From: Intestinibacter sp034113885
GTDB taxonomy: Bacteria; Bacillota; Clostridia; Peptostreptococcales; Peptostreptococcaceae
DNA: 64,000 bases
Direction: 5' to 3'
Assembly: GCF_034113885.1 (NCBI RefSeq)
Contig: NZ_JAXEWM010000162.1
Coordinates: 33,012-97,011 of the forward strand
Below are positions 26,648-35,699 of this stretch, one piece after another. Both the position numbers and the translations under genes were made by a program. Position 1 is the first letter of the stretch, and the number at the start of each line of letters is the position of its first letter. Below the pieces are notes generated by a model. The model was given only the letters and a program-made list of their open reading frames with translations. It made no database searches and was not told the DNA's origin.

Positions 26648-27718
26648 CTATCTTCTCTTGTTTGCTACTAAAACTTTTTCGAAGATTTCTTGGTCTTCAA
26701 CTGATTTTCCTGTTCCTATAGCAACACAATCTAGTGGATATTCTGCTATGAAAACTGGCATTCCTGTTTCTTCTTTTACTAATAGATCAAGACCTTTTAA
26801 TAATGCTCCTCCTCCTGTTAACATTATTCCGTTTTCCATTAAGTCGGCAGCAAGCTCTGGTTTTGTTTTTTCTAGAGTTATTTTTATTCCATTTACTATT
26901 GTATTAATAGGATCTTTTAAAGCATCTCTTATTTCTGCAGAAGATATATCGATTTTTTTAGGAAGACCTGTAACTAAGTCTCTACCGCTTATTTGAGCAG
27001 TTACTTCTTCTCCATCTTTATATGCTGAGCCTATGTTTATTTTTACATCTTCAGCAGTTCTTTCACCTATTAACAGGTTGTATTCTTTTTTAACGTAGTT
27101 AACTATCGCTTCGTCTAATTTGTTACCACCTATTCTTATAGATTCAGCAGTATCTATACCACCTAGTGATATTACAGCTATTTCTGATGTACCACCACCG
27201 ATATCAACTACCATGTTTCCTTCTGGTTCTTCTACTCTAAGTCCAGCTCCTATAGCTGCAGCCATTGGTTCTTCTATTAAGAATACTTCTTTAGCTCCTG
27301 CTTGTTGGGCAGCTTCTTCTATAGCTTTCTTTTCTACTTCAGTAACACCATATGGTACACATATGGCTATTCTAGCACTTACAGCTCCACCTTTTTTAGC
27401 AGTAGATTTTTGTATGAAGTAAGTTAACATTGATTGAGTTATATCAAAATCAGCTATAACCCCATCCTTCATAGGTCTTATTGCTTTTATGTTTCCTGGT
27501 GTTCTACCTATCATTCTCTTTGCTTCTTCACCAACAGCTAAAACATCTTTGCTGTCGTCTCTTATTGCAACTACTGATGGTTCTCTAAGTACTATACCTT
27601 GGCCTTTAATGTATACTAATGTATTTGCAGTACCAAGGTCTATACCCATATCCTTTGTCATTTTTCCGAATCCAAAGAAAGATCCTTTTTGTTTTTTTTG
27701 TTTCTTTTCACTTGCCAT
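26648..27718 (-). CDS. mreB: Rod shape-determining actin homologue MreB
   Basis: The 356-residue actin-fold ATPase has phosphate-1 DLGTANTLVYIKGQG near residue 27, connect-1 and phosphate-2 MVVDIGGGTSEIAVISLGG near 168, and an adenosine motif GIMLTGGGALLKGLD near 297. A basic lysine-rich leader of about 20 residues (ASEKKQKKQKGSFFGFGK) precedes the fold and may aid membrane contact. It follows radC by 31 bases and leads mreC-mreD-PBP2. Confidence 0.97.
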   Translation of the reverse strand: MASEKKQKKQKGSFFGFGKMTKDMGIDLGTANTLVYIKGQGIVLREPSVVAIRDDSKDVLAVGEEAKRMIGRTPGNIKAIRPMKDGVIADFDITQSMLTYFIQKSTAKKGGAVSARIAICVPYGVTEVEKKAIEEAAQQAGAKEVFLIEEPMAAAIGAGLRVEEPEGNMVVDIGGGTSEIAVISLGGIDTAESIRIGGNKLDEAIVNYVKKEYNLLIGERTAEDVKINIGSAYKDGEEVTAQISGRDLVTGLPKKIDISSAEIRDALKDPINTIVNGIKITLEKTKPELAADLMENGIMLTGGGALLKGLDLLVKEETGMPVFIAEYPLDCVAIGTGKSVEDQEIFEKVLVANKRR

Positions 27719-27749
27719 TTTTAAACGCTCCCTTCAATCTTACACTATA

Positions 27750-28457
27750 TCAAATCAACATATTTTCTTTAAAACTAAAATACAATCCATCACCTATAAT
27801 TATATGGTCAATTACTTCAATGCCTATTATTTTCCCACACTCAACAAGCCTATTTGTAATAGACTTATCTTCTGTAGAAGGTGTTGGACATCCTGATGGA
27901 TGATTATGTATTAATATAATCTTATTGCTACTTCGTCTAATTGCCGCTCTAAAAACTTCCCTTGGATGGACTAAGGATGCATTTAAAGTACCCACTGAAA
28001 TATCTACATCTGTAATTATTTCATTTTTAGTATTTAAAAGTACTATTTTAAATATCTCCTTTGATTCGTATCTCAACATATCCATGTAATATTTGTATAC
28101 ATCCCAAGGATTTTTTATTTTGTATTTAGGTGGCATATAACTGGAAGCTCTGACTCCTAATTCTACAGCTGCCTTTATTTGAGTAGCCTTAGTAAGTCCA
28201 ATACCATCTATACTACATAGCTCTTCTATACTTATATCATATAAATCTCTTATATTTATTAATTTTTCCTTAAATATTTGATTAGAAAGCTCTATAGCAT
28301 TGTGTTTTTTGTTTCCAGTTCTAATAATAATAGCTAACAATTCAGCATCAGATAATGATTTTACACCTTTTGTCAGCATTTTCTCTCTAGGTCTATCACT
28401 TTCTAACATGTTTTTTATGTTAAGACCGTTATTTAAAGTTTCTTGCAGATGAATCAT
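27750..28457 (-). CDS. radC: RadC/MPN-domain protein
   Basis: The 235-residue protein has an N-terminal helix-hairpin-helix-like region (ELCSIDGIGLTKATQIKAA near residue 63) and a C-terminal JAB1/MPN metalloprotease-like domain with LIHNHPSGCPTPSTED near residue 180, the JAMM metal motif. RadC proteins are widespread; a direct DNA repair role has been withdrawn for E. coli, and the substrate is unknown. The start overlaps the maf stop by four bases, and mreB follows, as in many Firmicutes. Confidence 0.93.
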   Translation of the reverse strand: MIHLQETLNNGLNIKNMLESDRPREKMLTKGVKSLSDAELLAIIIRTGNKKHNAIELSNQIFKEKLINIRDLYDISIEELCSIDGIGLTKATQIKAAVELGVRASSYMPPKYKIKNPWDVYKYYMDMLRYESKEIFKIVLLNTKNEIITDVDISVGTLNASLVHPREVFRAAIRRSSNKIILIHNHPSGCPTPSTEDKSITNRLVECGKIIGIEVIDHIIIGDGLYFSFKENMLI

Positions 28458-29038
28458 CCTCCATAAAATAGATTTATATCAAAGTGATCCTTTAACAAAT
28501 CGCTGAGTTTAGAAATAGGAAGTCCAACTATGTTGAAATAATCACCTTGTATACCTTCAACTAATAGAGCTCCATATCCTTGTATTCCATACCCACCTGC
28601 TTTATCTAATGATTCCTTAGTATTTATATAATCTTTAATAGAGTCCTCACTTAAATCTTTAAACGTAACATAGCTTACTTGATAGTCGTTTACAACTATT
28701 CCCTTTTTTAAATTAATCAAGCTAATACCTGTAATAACCCTGTGTGTTTTATTCGATAGCTTTTGTATCATATCAAATGCTTCTTCTTCATCTTTAGGCT
28801 TACCTAAAACTTCATCTCCTAAAACAACAATTGTATCAGCTCCTATAACCAATTTCTCTCTGTTTTTCTGTGCTACATCAAATGCCTTTTCATATGCAAG
28901 CCTAACTACCATACTCTCAGGAGATTCTTCTTCAAAAACTGCTTCTTCGATTTCGCTTTTTTGAATTTCGAATTTAAGCTTAGTATTTTGTAAAATTTCT
29001 TTTCTCCTCGGTGAAGCCGACGCTAATATAATTTCCAT
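28454..29038 (-). CDS. maf: Maf-family nucleoside triphosphate pyrophosphatase
   Basis: The 194-residue protein begins EIILASASPRRKEIL, the nucleotide-binding signature of Maf, and has VIGADTIVVLGDEVLGKPKDEEEA near residue 66 and DKAGGYGIQGYGALLVEGI near 144. Maf proteins hydrolyse dTTP, UTP and modified nucleotides and are linked to septum control. It is first in the run ending at rodA. Its upstream gap (29039-29263) is AT-rich without other visible elements. Confidence 0.95.
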   Translation of the reverse strand: MEIILASASPRRKEILQNTKLKFEIQKSEIEEAVFEEESPESMVVRLAYEKAFDVAQKNREKLVIGADTIVVLGDEVLGKPKDEEEAFDMIQKLSNKTHRVITGISLINLKKGIVVNDYQVSYVTFKDLSEDSIKDYINTKESLDKAGGYGIQGYGALLVEGIQGDYFNIVGLPISKLSDLLKDHFDINLFYGG

Positions 29039-29263
29039 TTATTCACCTTCTCGTACTTAAATTTTGTACTAATTAAGTTTATCACTATATTGTAAAAATT
29101 TCAATCTTAATATAGGCTCTTTTCTTTCATAAATCTTATATTTTTTAAAAAAATTTATTTTATTTAAATAAATATTATTTTTATTTAAAATTTTCTTATT
29201 TTTGTTAAGAATTTTGTAATAATATTTACATTTAATCTTAAGGTTATTTGTCTTTAAAGCAAT

Positions 29264-29297
29264 AAAATAAAGGTATAGAGATCTATACCTTTATTTT
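29264..29297 (-). terminator. Terminator of the rnf operon
   Basis: A 16-bp stem (AAAATAAAGGTATAGA at 29264-29279 with its complement at 29282-29297) lies 24 bases after the rnfB stop. On the minus strand the descending arm ends in CTTTATTTT. It may also work for plus-strand transcription. Confidence 0.75.
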
Positions 29298-29320
29298 GTC
29301 CATATTCTATTTTTTCATAT

Positions 29321-30301
29321 CTATTGTTCTACACATTTTATTGCGTCTTTTTTACATTTTTGCATGCATAGATGACATCCTTTACATTTTTCTGGATCAA
29401 CTTTGTGTGGTTGTTTTTTGTCACCTTCTATAGCTCCAAATGGACAAACTCTAGCACAAGCTGTACAACCTATACATTTTTGTTCATCTATAGCTACTAT
29501 ACGTCTATCTGATATATCTCCTGCAGATATAACTTTCTTTGGACATTTAACTGCACATTGTTTACATCCTATACACTTAGAGTAATCTATTGTAGCTTTA
29601 TTATTTTCTACAGTTATTGCTCCAACTGGACAAGCTTTTTCACAAGCCTTACATCCTATACATCCAGCAGAACATTTAGCTTTAACAACTTTACCTGGAT
29701 CTTTAGAGCTACAATCTACAACAACTTCTTTACTAGCTGGTTTTTTAGCTATTATTCCTTTTGGACAAGCTTCCATACATTTTCCACAAAGAACACATTT
29801 ATCTTCATCTACTACAGCTACTCCATCTACTACTTTTATTGCATCGAATTTACAAACAGATACACAAGTACCAAGACCTAAGCAACCAAAGCTACAATCT
29901 TTTGGTCCACCTATTAAAGCTATTGCAGCTCTACAATCCCCGATACCTTGGTATTCATATTTATTTGCTGCACTTGAACAACTACCTTTACACATAACAT
30001 GTGCAACCATTTTTTCTCCTGCATCAGCTGAAACTCCCATGATTTCTCCAACTTTTGCGGCTACTGCAGCCCCTCCAACTGGACAAGCATTTACAGGTGC
30101 TTCACCTTTTGCTATAGCAGCTGCTACCCCTCCACAACCTGGGTATCCACAACCACCACAGTTTGCTCCAGGAAGTACTTCAAGTATTTTAGCTTCTCTT
30201 TCATCAACTTCAACTGCGAATTTTTGTGCAGCGAAAGCTAAGACAGCACCAAATATTAAGCCCATGACTCCTAATAATATTACTGATTTTAATATTTCCA
30301 C
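29321..30301 (-). CDS. rnfB: Rnf complex ferredoxin subunit RnfB
   Basis: RnfB accepts electrons from reduced ferredoxin in the ion-pumping ferredoxin:NAD oxidoreductase. The 326-residue protein has an N-terminal membrane helix, the CGGCGYPGC four-iron cluster near residue 47, a further cysteine group near 121-148, and a row of [4Fe-4S] motifs: CVLCGKCMEACP, CIGCKACEKACP, CIGCKQCAVKCP, CIGCTACARVCP and CKGCHLCMQKCK. Proteobacterial RnfB has fewer clusters; the extended form is known in Clostridia and acetogens. It is last in the operon. Confidence 0.97.
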   Translation of the reverse strand: MEILKSVILLGVMGLIFGAVLAFAAQKFAVEVDEREAKILEVLPGANCGGCGYPGCGGVAAAIAKGEAPVNACPVGGAAVAAKVGEIMGVSADAGEKMVAHVMCKGSCSSAANKYEYQGIGDCRAAIALIGGPKDCSFGCLGLGTCVSVCKFDAIKVVDGVAVVDEDKCVLCGKCMEACPKGIIAKKPASKEVVVDCSSKDPGKVVKAKCSAGCIGCKACEKACPVGAITVENNKATIDYSKCIGCKQCAVKCPKKVISAGDISDRRIVAIDEQKCIGCTACARVCPFGAIEGDKKQPHKVDPEKCKGCHLCMQKCKKDAIKCVEQ

Positions 30302-30320
30302 AATACTTCACCCCCTGTTT

Positions 30321-30896
30321 TTATAGTTTTATTAATCCTGTGAATCCTAAGAAAGCTATTGACATTAATGCTGCAGATATTAATGTTATAGGAAATCCCT
30401 TAAATGCATCTGGAATATCTGCAAGCTCTAATCTTTCTCTAATTCCTGCGAATAAAACTATTGCTAATGTGAAACCTAAACCTGCACCAACACCATTTAT
30501 TAATGTTTGTAATATATTATAACTTTTTTGAACATTAACAAGTGCTATACCTAAAACTGCACAGTTTGTAGTTATAAGAGGTAAGTAAACACCTAATGCT
30601 TGATATAAAGCTGGACTCATTTTCTTAAGTGCCATTTCAACAAATTGAACTATTGAAGCTATTACAAGTATAAATGCTATAGTTTGTAAGAACTCAGTTC
30701 CTGTTGCTACTAATATCATTTGTACAAAATATGTTATTAAAGAAGCTAGGCCCAAAACGAATGTAACCGCAGCTCCCATACCTGCCGCTGTATCTACTTT
30801 CTTAGAAACACCTAAGAAAGGACATATACCTAAGAATTGTGATGTTATAACGTTGTTAACAAGGACAATACTTAGTAATAAAAGAATATAATTCAT
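30321..30896 (-). CDS. rnfA: Rnf complex membrane subunit RnfA
   Basis: The 191-residue polytopic protein begins NYILLLLSIVLVNNVITSQFLGICPFLGVSKK and contains LPLITTNCAVLGIALVN near residue 104, both standard for RnfA/NqrE. The conserved cysteines near residues 25 and 112 are those that hold an intramembrane iron-sulfur centre with RnfE. It lies between rnfE (19 bases) and rnfB (19 bases). Confidence 0.96.
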   Translation of the reverse strand: MNYILLLLSIVLVNNVITSQFLGICPFLGVSKKVDTAAGMGAAVTFVLGLASLITYFVQMILVATGTEFLQTIAFILVIASIVQFVEMALKKMSPALYQALGVYLPLITTNCAVLGIALVNVQKSYNILQTLINGVGAGLGFTLAIVLFAGIRERLELADIPDAFKGFPITLISAALMSIAFLGFTGLIKL

Positions 30897-30915
30897 AATA
30901 TTTCCCTCCTAAAAA

Positions 30916-31509
30916 TTAAGCGCTTTTCTTTGAAACTTTATTAAATATTGCCATTAAGATTCCTAATGTTAAGAATGCTCCTGGAGGTAATATGAATAAT
31001 AAAGCTGGTTGATAAGAAGCTCCAAATAAACTCATTCCGAATATGCTTCCTGCACCTAATATTTCTCTAACTGCTCCTAATACTGTAAGAGCTATAGTAA
31101 ATCCAAGACCCATACCTAAACCATCTACTGCAGAAGCAACTGCTCCATTTTTAGATGCAAAACTTTCAGCACGAGCAAGTATTAAACAGTTAACAACTAT
31201 TAATGGAATATATAATCCAAGCGCTTTATCAAGTGCTGGTATATATGCTTTTAAAAGCATTTGTACTATTGTAACGAAAGTAGCTATAACAACTACAAAT
31301 GCTGGTATTCTTATTTTGTCTGGTATTACTTTTCTAAGTAGTGATATAGCTATATTTGAACACATTAAAACTACTGTAGTTGAAAGTCCCATTCCTAGAC
31401 CATTCATAGCTGCACTTGTAACAGCTAGAGTAGGACACATACCTATTACTTGTACAAAGGTTGGATTCTCGTCGATAATACCATTTTTAAATGTTTTTCC
31501 TAGATTCAT
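30916..31509 (-). CDS. rnfE: Rnf complex membrane subunit RnfE
   Basis: The 197-residue protein starts NLGKTFKNGIIDENPTFVQVIGMCPTLAV and has YIPLIVVNCLILARAESFA near residue 103, the counterparts of the RnfA motifs. RnfA and RnfE are pseudo-symmetric partners in the membrane. Six hydrophobic segments are visible. The gene follows rnfG by 21 bases. Confidence 0.96.
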   Translation of the reverse strand: MNLGKTFKNGIIDENPTFVQVIGMCPTLAVTSAAMNGLGMGLSTTVVLMCSNIAISLLRKVIPDKIRIPAFVVVIATFVTIVQMLLKAYIPALDKALGLYIPLIVVNCLILARAESFASKNGAVASAVDGLGMGLGFTIALTVLGAVREILGAGSIFGMSLFGASYQPALLFILPPGAFLTLGILMAIFNKVSKKSA

Positions 31510-31530
31510 ATCTTAAAATCCCCCTATCAA

Positions 31531-32106
31531 TTATTTTAAAGAGTTATTATAAACTTCTATTGCTGCGTCAACACCATTAGTTACTGCTGTAGAAGTTATA
31601 GTAGCCCCAGATATTGCTTTGATTTCTGTATCGCCAGGAGTTCCATTTTTAAGAACTGAAAGCTCTTCAAGTGGTTTTCCTTTGTATTGATCACTAAATT
31701 CTGGATCTGTTGATTTAGCACCAAGACCTGCTGTTTCTGAGTTACTTACAACATTTATTCCTGATACTTGACTATTAGCTGAATCTATACCTACCATTAA
31801 TTCAATGTCTCCACCGTAACCTGATGGTACAACTTTAAGAGTATATCCAACTGTATTTCCTGATGCATCTTTTGCTTCATATACTTCTGCAACTTCTATA
31901 CCTTTAGAATTATCAGTATTTACGTCTTTTACTTCTTCAAAAGTTTCAGCTGAATCTAAAACTAATTTTCTAGCTTCTGCATTTGCTTGTTCGCTTCTTT
32001 GAGCAATAGTACCTGCAGTTACACTATTAGTAAGAGCTAGTAATAATGCAGCTACTGCACTTATTATTAATAAGTTTAATCCTAATTTAATCATATCTTT
32101 GCCCAT
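31531..32106 (-). CDS. rnfG: Rnf complex FMN-binding subunit RnfG
   Basis: The 191-residue protein has one N-terminal membrane helix and an extracytoplasmic FMN-binding domain. The threonine that takes FMN covalently lies in SGATITSTAV near residue 167. VSNSETAGLGAKSTDPEF near residue 119 is also typical. Its ATG overlaps the stop of rnfD by one base, so the two are translationally coupled. Confidence 0.96.
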   Translation of the reverse strand: MGKDMIKLGLNLLIISAVAALLLALTNSVTAGTIAQRSEQANAEARKLVLDSAETFEEVKDVNTDNSKGIEVAEVYEAKDASGNTVGYTLKVVPSGYGGDIELMVGIDSANSQVSGINVVSNSETAGLGAKSTDPEFSDQYKGKPLEELSVLKNGTPGDTEIKAISGATITSTAVTNGVDAAIEVYNNSLK

Positions 32107-33089
32107 TATTTAGCCACCTCCCCAAATACTCTGTTGTTAACGTATTTGTCTATAAGTGGAGTCATAACGTTAGCTAATAATATTGAATAAGAACATCCTT
32201 CTGGATATCCACCATATAATCTAATTACTGAACATATTATACCTGCTAAAACAGCATATATAATTTGTCCTTTTTGAGTCATAGGAGATGTTGTATAGTC
32301 AGTTAACATGAAGAAACCACCTAACATAACACCACCTGCTAATATTTCACTTACAGCAAATTGTATATTAAATCCACCTAATAAGAATGTTAATACAAAT
32401 ATTGTTCCTAAATAACAAACTGGCATAATATAACTTATAATTCCTTTGTATATTAAGTAAATACCACCTAGTAATATTAATACAGCACATGTTTCACCAA
32501 CACAACCGCCTATATTACCGATTAACATATCAGTCATAGATATACCATTGTCAGCTAATCCTTGAAGTCCTGCTGCTCCTGATTTTAAGAAGCTTAATGG
32601 AGTTGCAGTTGTTACTGCATCAGCTGCTGCTGAAGATCCTACCCAATTGACACCTGCTTGTGTCCATTTAGTCATTGGAACTGGGAATGATGCTAATAAG
32701 AATGCTCTTGCTGCAAGAGCAGGGTTAACAAAGTTGTTTCCTAATCCACCAAACATCATTTTTACAATTATAATTGCAAATACTCCACCTAGTAAACACA
32801 TCCACCATGGAAGTGATGCAGGCACGTTAAATGATAATAATAAACCTGTAACTACTGCTGAAAAATCTCCAATAGTACTTTTTTGTTTAGTTATTTTTTC
32901 CCATATAAATTCAGAACCAACTGTTCCTAATATACAGAAGAACATAACATATAATGCGCTCATTCTAAAGAAATATACACCTGCAATTGCTGCTGGTAAA
33001 AGCGCGATTACTACTTGTTTCATTATATAAGAAGTATCTTCATTACTTCTAATGTGAGGTGATGATGACACTATAAACTTATTTTCCAT
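32106..33089 (-). CDS. rnfD: Rnf complex FMN-binding membrane subunit RnfD
   Basis: RnfD is a polytopic membrane subunit of about 327 residues. The FMN threonine lies in VTTATPLSFLK near residue 170. GGLGNNFVNPALAARAFLLASFP near 115 and MTDYTTSPMTQKGQI near 260 match the family. The start at ATG 33089 was chosen because GGGGGGAAAT precedes it; the frame extends 28 residues further upstream into rnfC, but that part is lysine- and asparagine-rich and unlike the family. Flanked by rnfC (19 bases) and rnfG. Confidence 0.95.
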   Translation of the reverse strand: MENKFIVSSSPHIRSNEDTSYIMKQVVIALLPAAIAGVYFFRMSALYVMFFCILGTVGSEFIWEKITKQKSTIGDFSAVVTGLLLSFNVPASLPWWMCLLGGVFAIIIVKMMFGGLGNNFVNPALAARAFLLASFPVPMTKWTQAGVNWVGSSAAADAVTTATPLSFLKSGAAGLQGLADNGISMTDMLIGNIGGCVGETCAVLILLGGIYLIYKGIISYIMPVCYLGTIFVLTFLLGGFNIQFAVSEILAGGVMLGGFFMLTDYTTSPMTQKGQIIYAVLAGIICSVIRLYGGYPEGCSYSILLANVMTPLIDKYVNNRVFGEVAK

Positions 33090-33108
33090 GTTTATTTCCC
33101 CCCAATAT

Positions 33109-34461
33109 TTATTTTGCTGCCTTTGCTTGAGCTTGTTGTTTTCTACGTTTTGCTTGAATTTGACGTTTAGCATTTCTTATAGATTCTACTAAAGGTCTTC
33201 TAGCTGGACATATAAATGAACATGATCCACATTCTATACAATCAAGAGCTCTATGTTCTTCAGCCTTATCGAAGTCACCTTTAAGTGAGTTAGCACTTAT
33301 GTATAGAGGTTGTAAGAATGCTGGACATACTTGAGTACATCTACCACATCTTAAACAAGCTGTTGGTTCAGGAAGTCTAGCTTTTTCTTCTGATAAGCAT
33401 AGTATACCTGAAGTACCTTTTGTACTTGCTGCTTGAGTAGTGTATTGAGCATTACCCATCATAGGTCCACCTAATATAACTTTTCCTACATTTATATCTT
33501 CTTTGAATCCACCACATTGTTCTATTATTTCACATACTGGTGTACCAACTTTAGTTATTAAGTTTCTAGGAGTTTTTATAGCATCACCTGTAATAGTTGT
33601 TATTCTTTCTATTAGAGGTAATCCTGTTTTTATTGATTTAGCTATTTGAGCTGCTGTACCAACGTTTGTAACTACAGCACCTGCAGCTGCTGGTAATGCA
33701 CCTGATGGAACTTCTCTTCCGCCTGTACATGCATATATAAGTTGTTTTTCTGCCCCTTGTGGGTATTTTATTTGAAGCCCAACAACTTCTATTTCTGGAT
33801 ATGGTTCAGCTGCTTTAGTAACAGCTTCTATAGCGTCTGGTTTATTTACTTCTATAGCTATATATCCTTGTTTAACTTCTAATGCTTTCATAACTGCTCT
33901 TATACCAAATACTACATCTTCTGGCATTTCAAGCATTAATCTGTGGTCAGCAGTTAAATATGGTTCACATTCAGCACCATTTAAGATTACTACATCTATA
34001 TTTGCATCTGGTGGAGGTGATAATTTTACATGAGTTGGGAATGTTGCACCACCCATACCAACTATACCTGCATCTTGTATAATCTTAATAATTTCTTTTG
34101 GAGCTAGATTATCTAAATCTCCTTTTGGTTTAACGCTTTCATCAAGCTCTTCTTTGAAGTCATTTTCGATAACTATGCATTGTCCTACTCCACCAGGAAC
34201 TTCATGCATTTGTATTCCAACGACTTTACCTGAAACTGATGAATGTACGTTAGCTGATACGAAACCGCCTGCTTGTCCTATCATCTGACCTTTTTTAACT
34301 AGATCGCCAACTTCTACTATAGGTTTTGCTGGAGCACCTATATGTTGTTGAAGAGGAATGTAAACAGTTTTTGGAGCCTCAGCTTTCGCTAGAGCTATTT
34401 TGTTTGTATACTCTTTATTGTATGGAGGATGTATACCCCCTTTGAATGTTAAGAGTCTCAT
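33109..34461 (-). CDS. rnfC: Rnf complex NADH-binding subunit RnfC
   Basis: The 450-residue RnfC is the NAD-side subunit. It starts GGIHPPYNKEYTNK, has the FMN/NADH region GIVGMGGATFPTHVKL near residue 133 and VVILNGAECEPYL near 154, and two [4Fe-4S] motifs, CLRCGRCTQVCP near 369 and CIECGSCSFICP near 408. The C-terminal 20 residues are basic and Ala/Gln/Lys-rich. It is first in rnfCDGEAB, the clostridial order. The operon builds an ion gradient from ferredoxin oxidation; Na+ versus H+ specificity cannot be read. Confidence 0.97.
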   Translation of the reverse strand: MRLLTFKGGIHPPYNKEYTNKIALAKAEAPKTVYIPLQQHIGAPAKPIVEVGDLVKKGQMIGQAGGFVSANVHSSVSGKVVGIQMHEVPGGVGQCIVIENDFKEELDESVKPKGDLDNLAPKEIIKIIQDAGIVGMGGATFPTHVKLSPPPDANIDVVILNGAECEPYLTADHRLMLEMPEDVVFGIRAVMKALEVKQGYIAIEVNKPDAIEAVTKAAEPYPEIEVVGLQIKYPQGAEKQLIYACTGGREVPSGALPAAAGAVVTNVGTAAQIAKSIKTGLPLIERITTITGDAIKTPRNLITKVGTPVCEIIEQCGGFKEDINVGKVILGGPMMGNAQYTTQAASTKGTSGILCLSEEKARLPEPTACLRCGRCTQVCPAFLQPLYISANSLKGDFDKAEEHRALDCIECGSCSFICPARRPLVESIRNAKRQIQAKRRKQQAQAKAAK

Positions 34462-34540
34462 TTTATATTTACCCCCTGTCTTTTTATATTAATACTCATA
34501 GATATTTATACATATAGTATACTATATTTACTACAAAAAT

Positions 34541-34554
34541 TTAACAATTGTTAA
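34541..34554. promoter_or_regulatory. Perfect 14-bp palindrome in the rnf promoter region
   Basis: TTAACAATTGTTAA is exactly symmetric and lies 80 bases before the rnfC start. On the minus strand TTGTTA is followed 17 bases later by TAGTAT, so the palindrome may overlap a -35 box. It could be an operator, perhaps for a redox regulator; AT-richness tempers this. The rest of the 236-base gap is plain A/T runs. Confidence 0.45.
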
Positions 34555-34672
34555 TTATTTATCTCAATTATTAGCTTTTTTTAAATGAATATAAAAAAAA
34601 TATATAACATAAATAATATTTTTTTTATGTATTTATTTAGATTTTAAATTTTTTTATTTTTTCAAAAAATAC

Positions 34673-34696
34673 AAAAAAGGTTGAACAATTCAACCC
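34673..34696 (-). terminator. Terminator of the SPOR-domain gene
   Basis: GGTTGAA (34679-34685) pairs with TTCAACC (34689-34695), and on the minus strand six T follow at once (34678-34673). It begins two bases after the stop codon. Confidence 0.85.
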
Positions 34697-34697
34697 T

Positions 34698-35630
34698 TTA
34701 AGCTGTTTTCATTTGGTTTATGAATTCATAATACATTTGTACAGAAGATATTAAAAAGCTCTCATATTTATATAGATTATCACTAGAAATTATTTTTTCA
34801 GAGTTCGAAATATTGTCCTTAATTTGTGAAGTATAAGACAATAAATTATTTTTAAAGTAATCTAACTCCTTATAATCTATTTTTTTGACTTCATTATCCA
34901 ATTTATTTAAAATTTCTTTTCTTTCATTCATCATATTTTGATATTTTTCAGTATCGAAATTACTTTTATTTTTATTTAAATAATTAGCCTCTTCTTCATA
35001 GCTTTTTAATAGTGAATTCATATAATCAGATATGTTTTTTATGTAAGAATACTCCTCAGTATATTCTAATGATAATACTGGAATTTCTAGCTTAGTTATA
35101 AATGCATCATTAAATAAATTTTTTACAACAGGCAATGCCTGCCTCATATCCTCTTCCTTGAAGGAAATGTAAGTCTGACTTTTATTTATACCATCTATCT
35201 TTAAAGTCGAGTTAGGTATTTTATTTTGCTCTAATTTTTCTTCTATTTTTTTTAAATCTTCATCATTATCAAATGAGCCTACCTGTATCAAATAAACATC
35301 TATCCCTTGAACTATCGCTACCTTTGCATTACTAGATAAATTTTTAGATTCTTCTTCTTTTTCTGATTGCTCTAATAACTTGTCTGATTTTTTAGCATCG
35401 GTAGAATTTAACTTGAAAGCTTGCAAGTCTAAATCCTTCCAAAAGCATACTTTGTCCACCACAAAAGACATTTTTTCAAATAAATTAAAATTCCCTAATA
35501 CTTTATCTACTTCTATTTTTTTATAAGCATATCCAATTATTAAAGCCATACAAAGTACAGTAGTTATAAATTTTCTAAAATGAAACCTGCGCCTCTTATT
35601 TAACCCTTTGTATATCTTTTTATTACTCAT
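34698..35630 (-). CDS. Membrane-anchored SPOR-domain protein
   Basis: The 310-residue protein has a basic cytoplasmic start (KGLNKRRRFHFRKF), one membrane helix (about 20-38) and an extracytoplasmic part. A SPOR-like domain spans roughly 105-185, beginning DVYLIQVGSFDNDEDLKKIEEKL and containing SQTYISFKE; these domains bind denuded septal peptidoglycan. The C-terminal 110 residues are predicted helical and lysine/asparagine-rich. The exact role is unknown. The ribosome binding site (GGGGGC) lies inside one arm of an inverted repeat. A cell-wall hydrolase gene lies directly upstream. Confidence 0.8.
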   Translation of the reverse strand: MSNKKIYKGLNKRRRFHFRKFITTVLCMALIIGYAYKKIEVDKVLGNFNLFEKMSFVVDKVCFWKDLDLQAFKLNSTDAKKSDKLLEQSEKEEESKNLSSNAKVAIVQGIDVYLIQVGSFDNDEDLKKIEEKLEQNKIPNSTLKIDGINKSQTYISFKEEDMRQALPVVKNLFNDAFITKLEIPVLSLEYTEEYSYIKNISDYMNSLLKSYEEEANYLNKNKSNFDTEKYQNMMNERKEILNKLDNEVKKIDYKELDYFKNNLLSYTSQIKDNISNSEKIISSDNLYKYESFLISSVQMYYEFINQMKTA

Positions 35631-35633
35631 TAG

Positions 35634-35681
35634 TTAAGCCCCCTTAAATATTATTTGTATATTATATTTAAGGAGGCTTAA
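35634..35681 (-). promoter_or_regulatory. Inverted repeat that masks the ribosome binding site of the SPOR gene
   Basis: The 16-base arms at 35666-35681 and 35634-35649 pair with a single mismatch around a 16-base loop. In the minus-strand RNA the 3' arm contains AAGGGGGCTT, the ribosome binding site of the SPOR gene, and the 5' arm contains the complementary GCCTCC. No T tract follows, so a translational switch is more likely than a terminator. Confidence 0.6.
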
Positions 35682-35699
35682 ATTTATGAATATTTATTT

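Noticed and set aside
29558..29881. Tyrosine- and serine-rich plus-strand frame opposite rnfB
   Set aside because: It mirrors the cysteine-rich codons of rnfB, has no ribosome binding site and encodes low-complexity sequence; it is an antisense shadow.
33090..33173. 28-residue N-terminal extension of RnfD overlapping rnfC
   Set aside because: A GGGGGG ribosome binding site fits the internal ATG at 33089, and the extension overlaps the conserved rnfC end in another frame.
34541..34554. Rex operator in the rnf promoter
   Set aside because: The known operator is TTGTTAA, four bases, TTAACAA. Here the halves are in reverse order with no spacer, so only a generic palindrome is reported.
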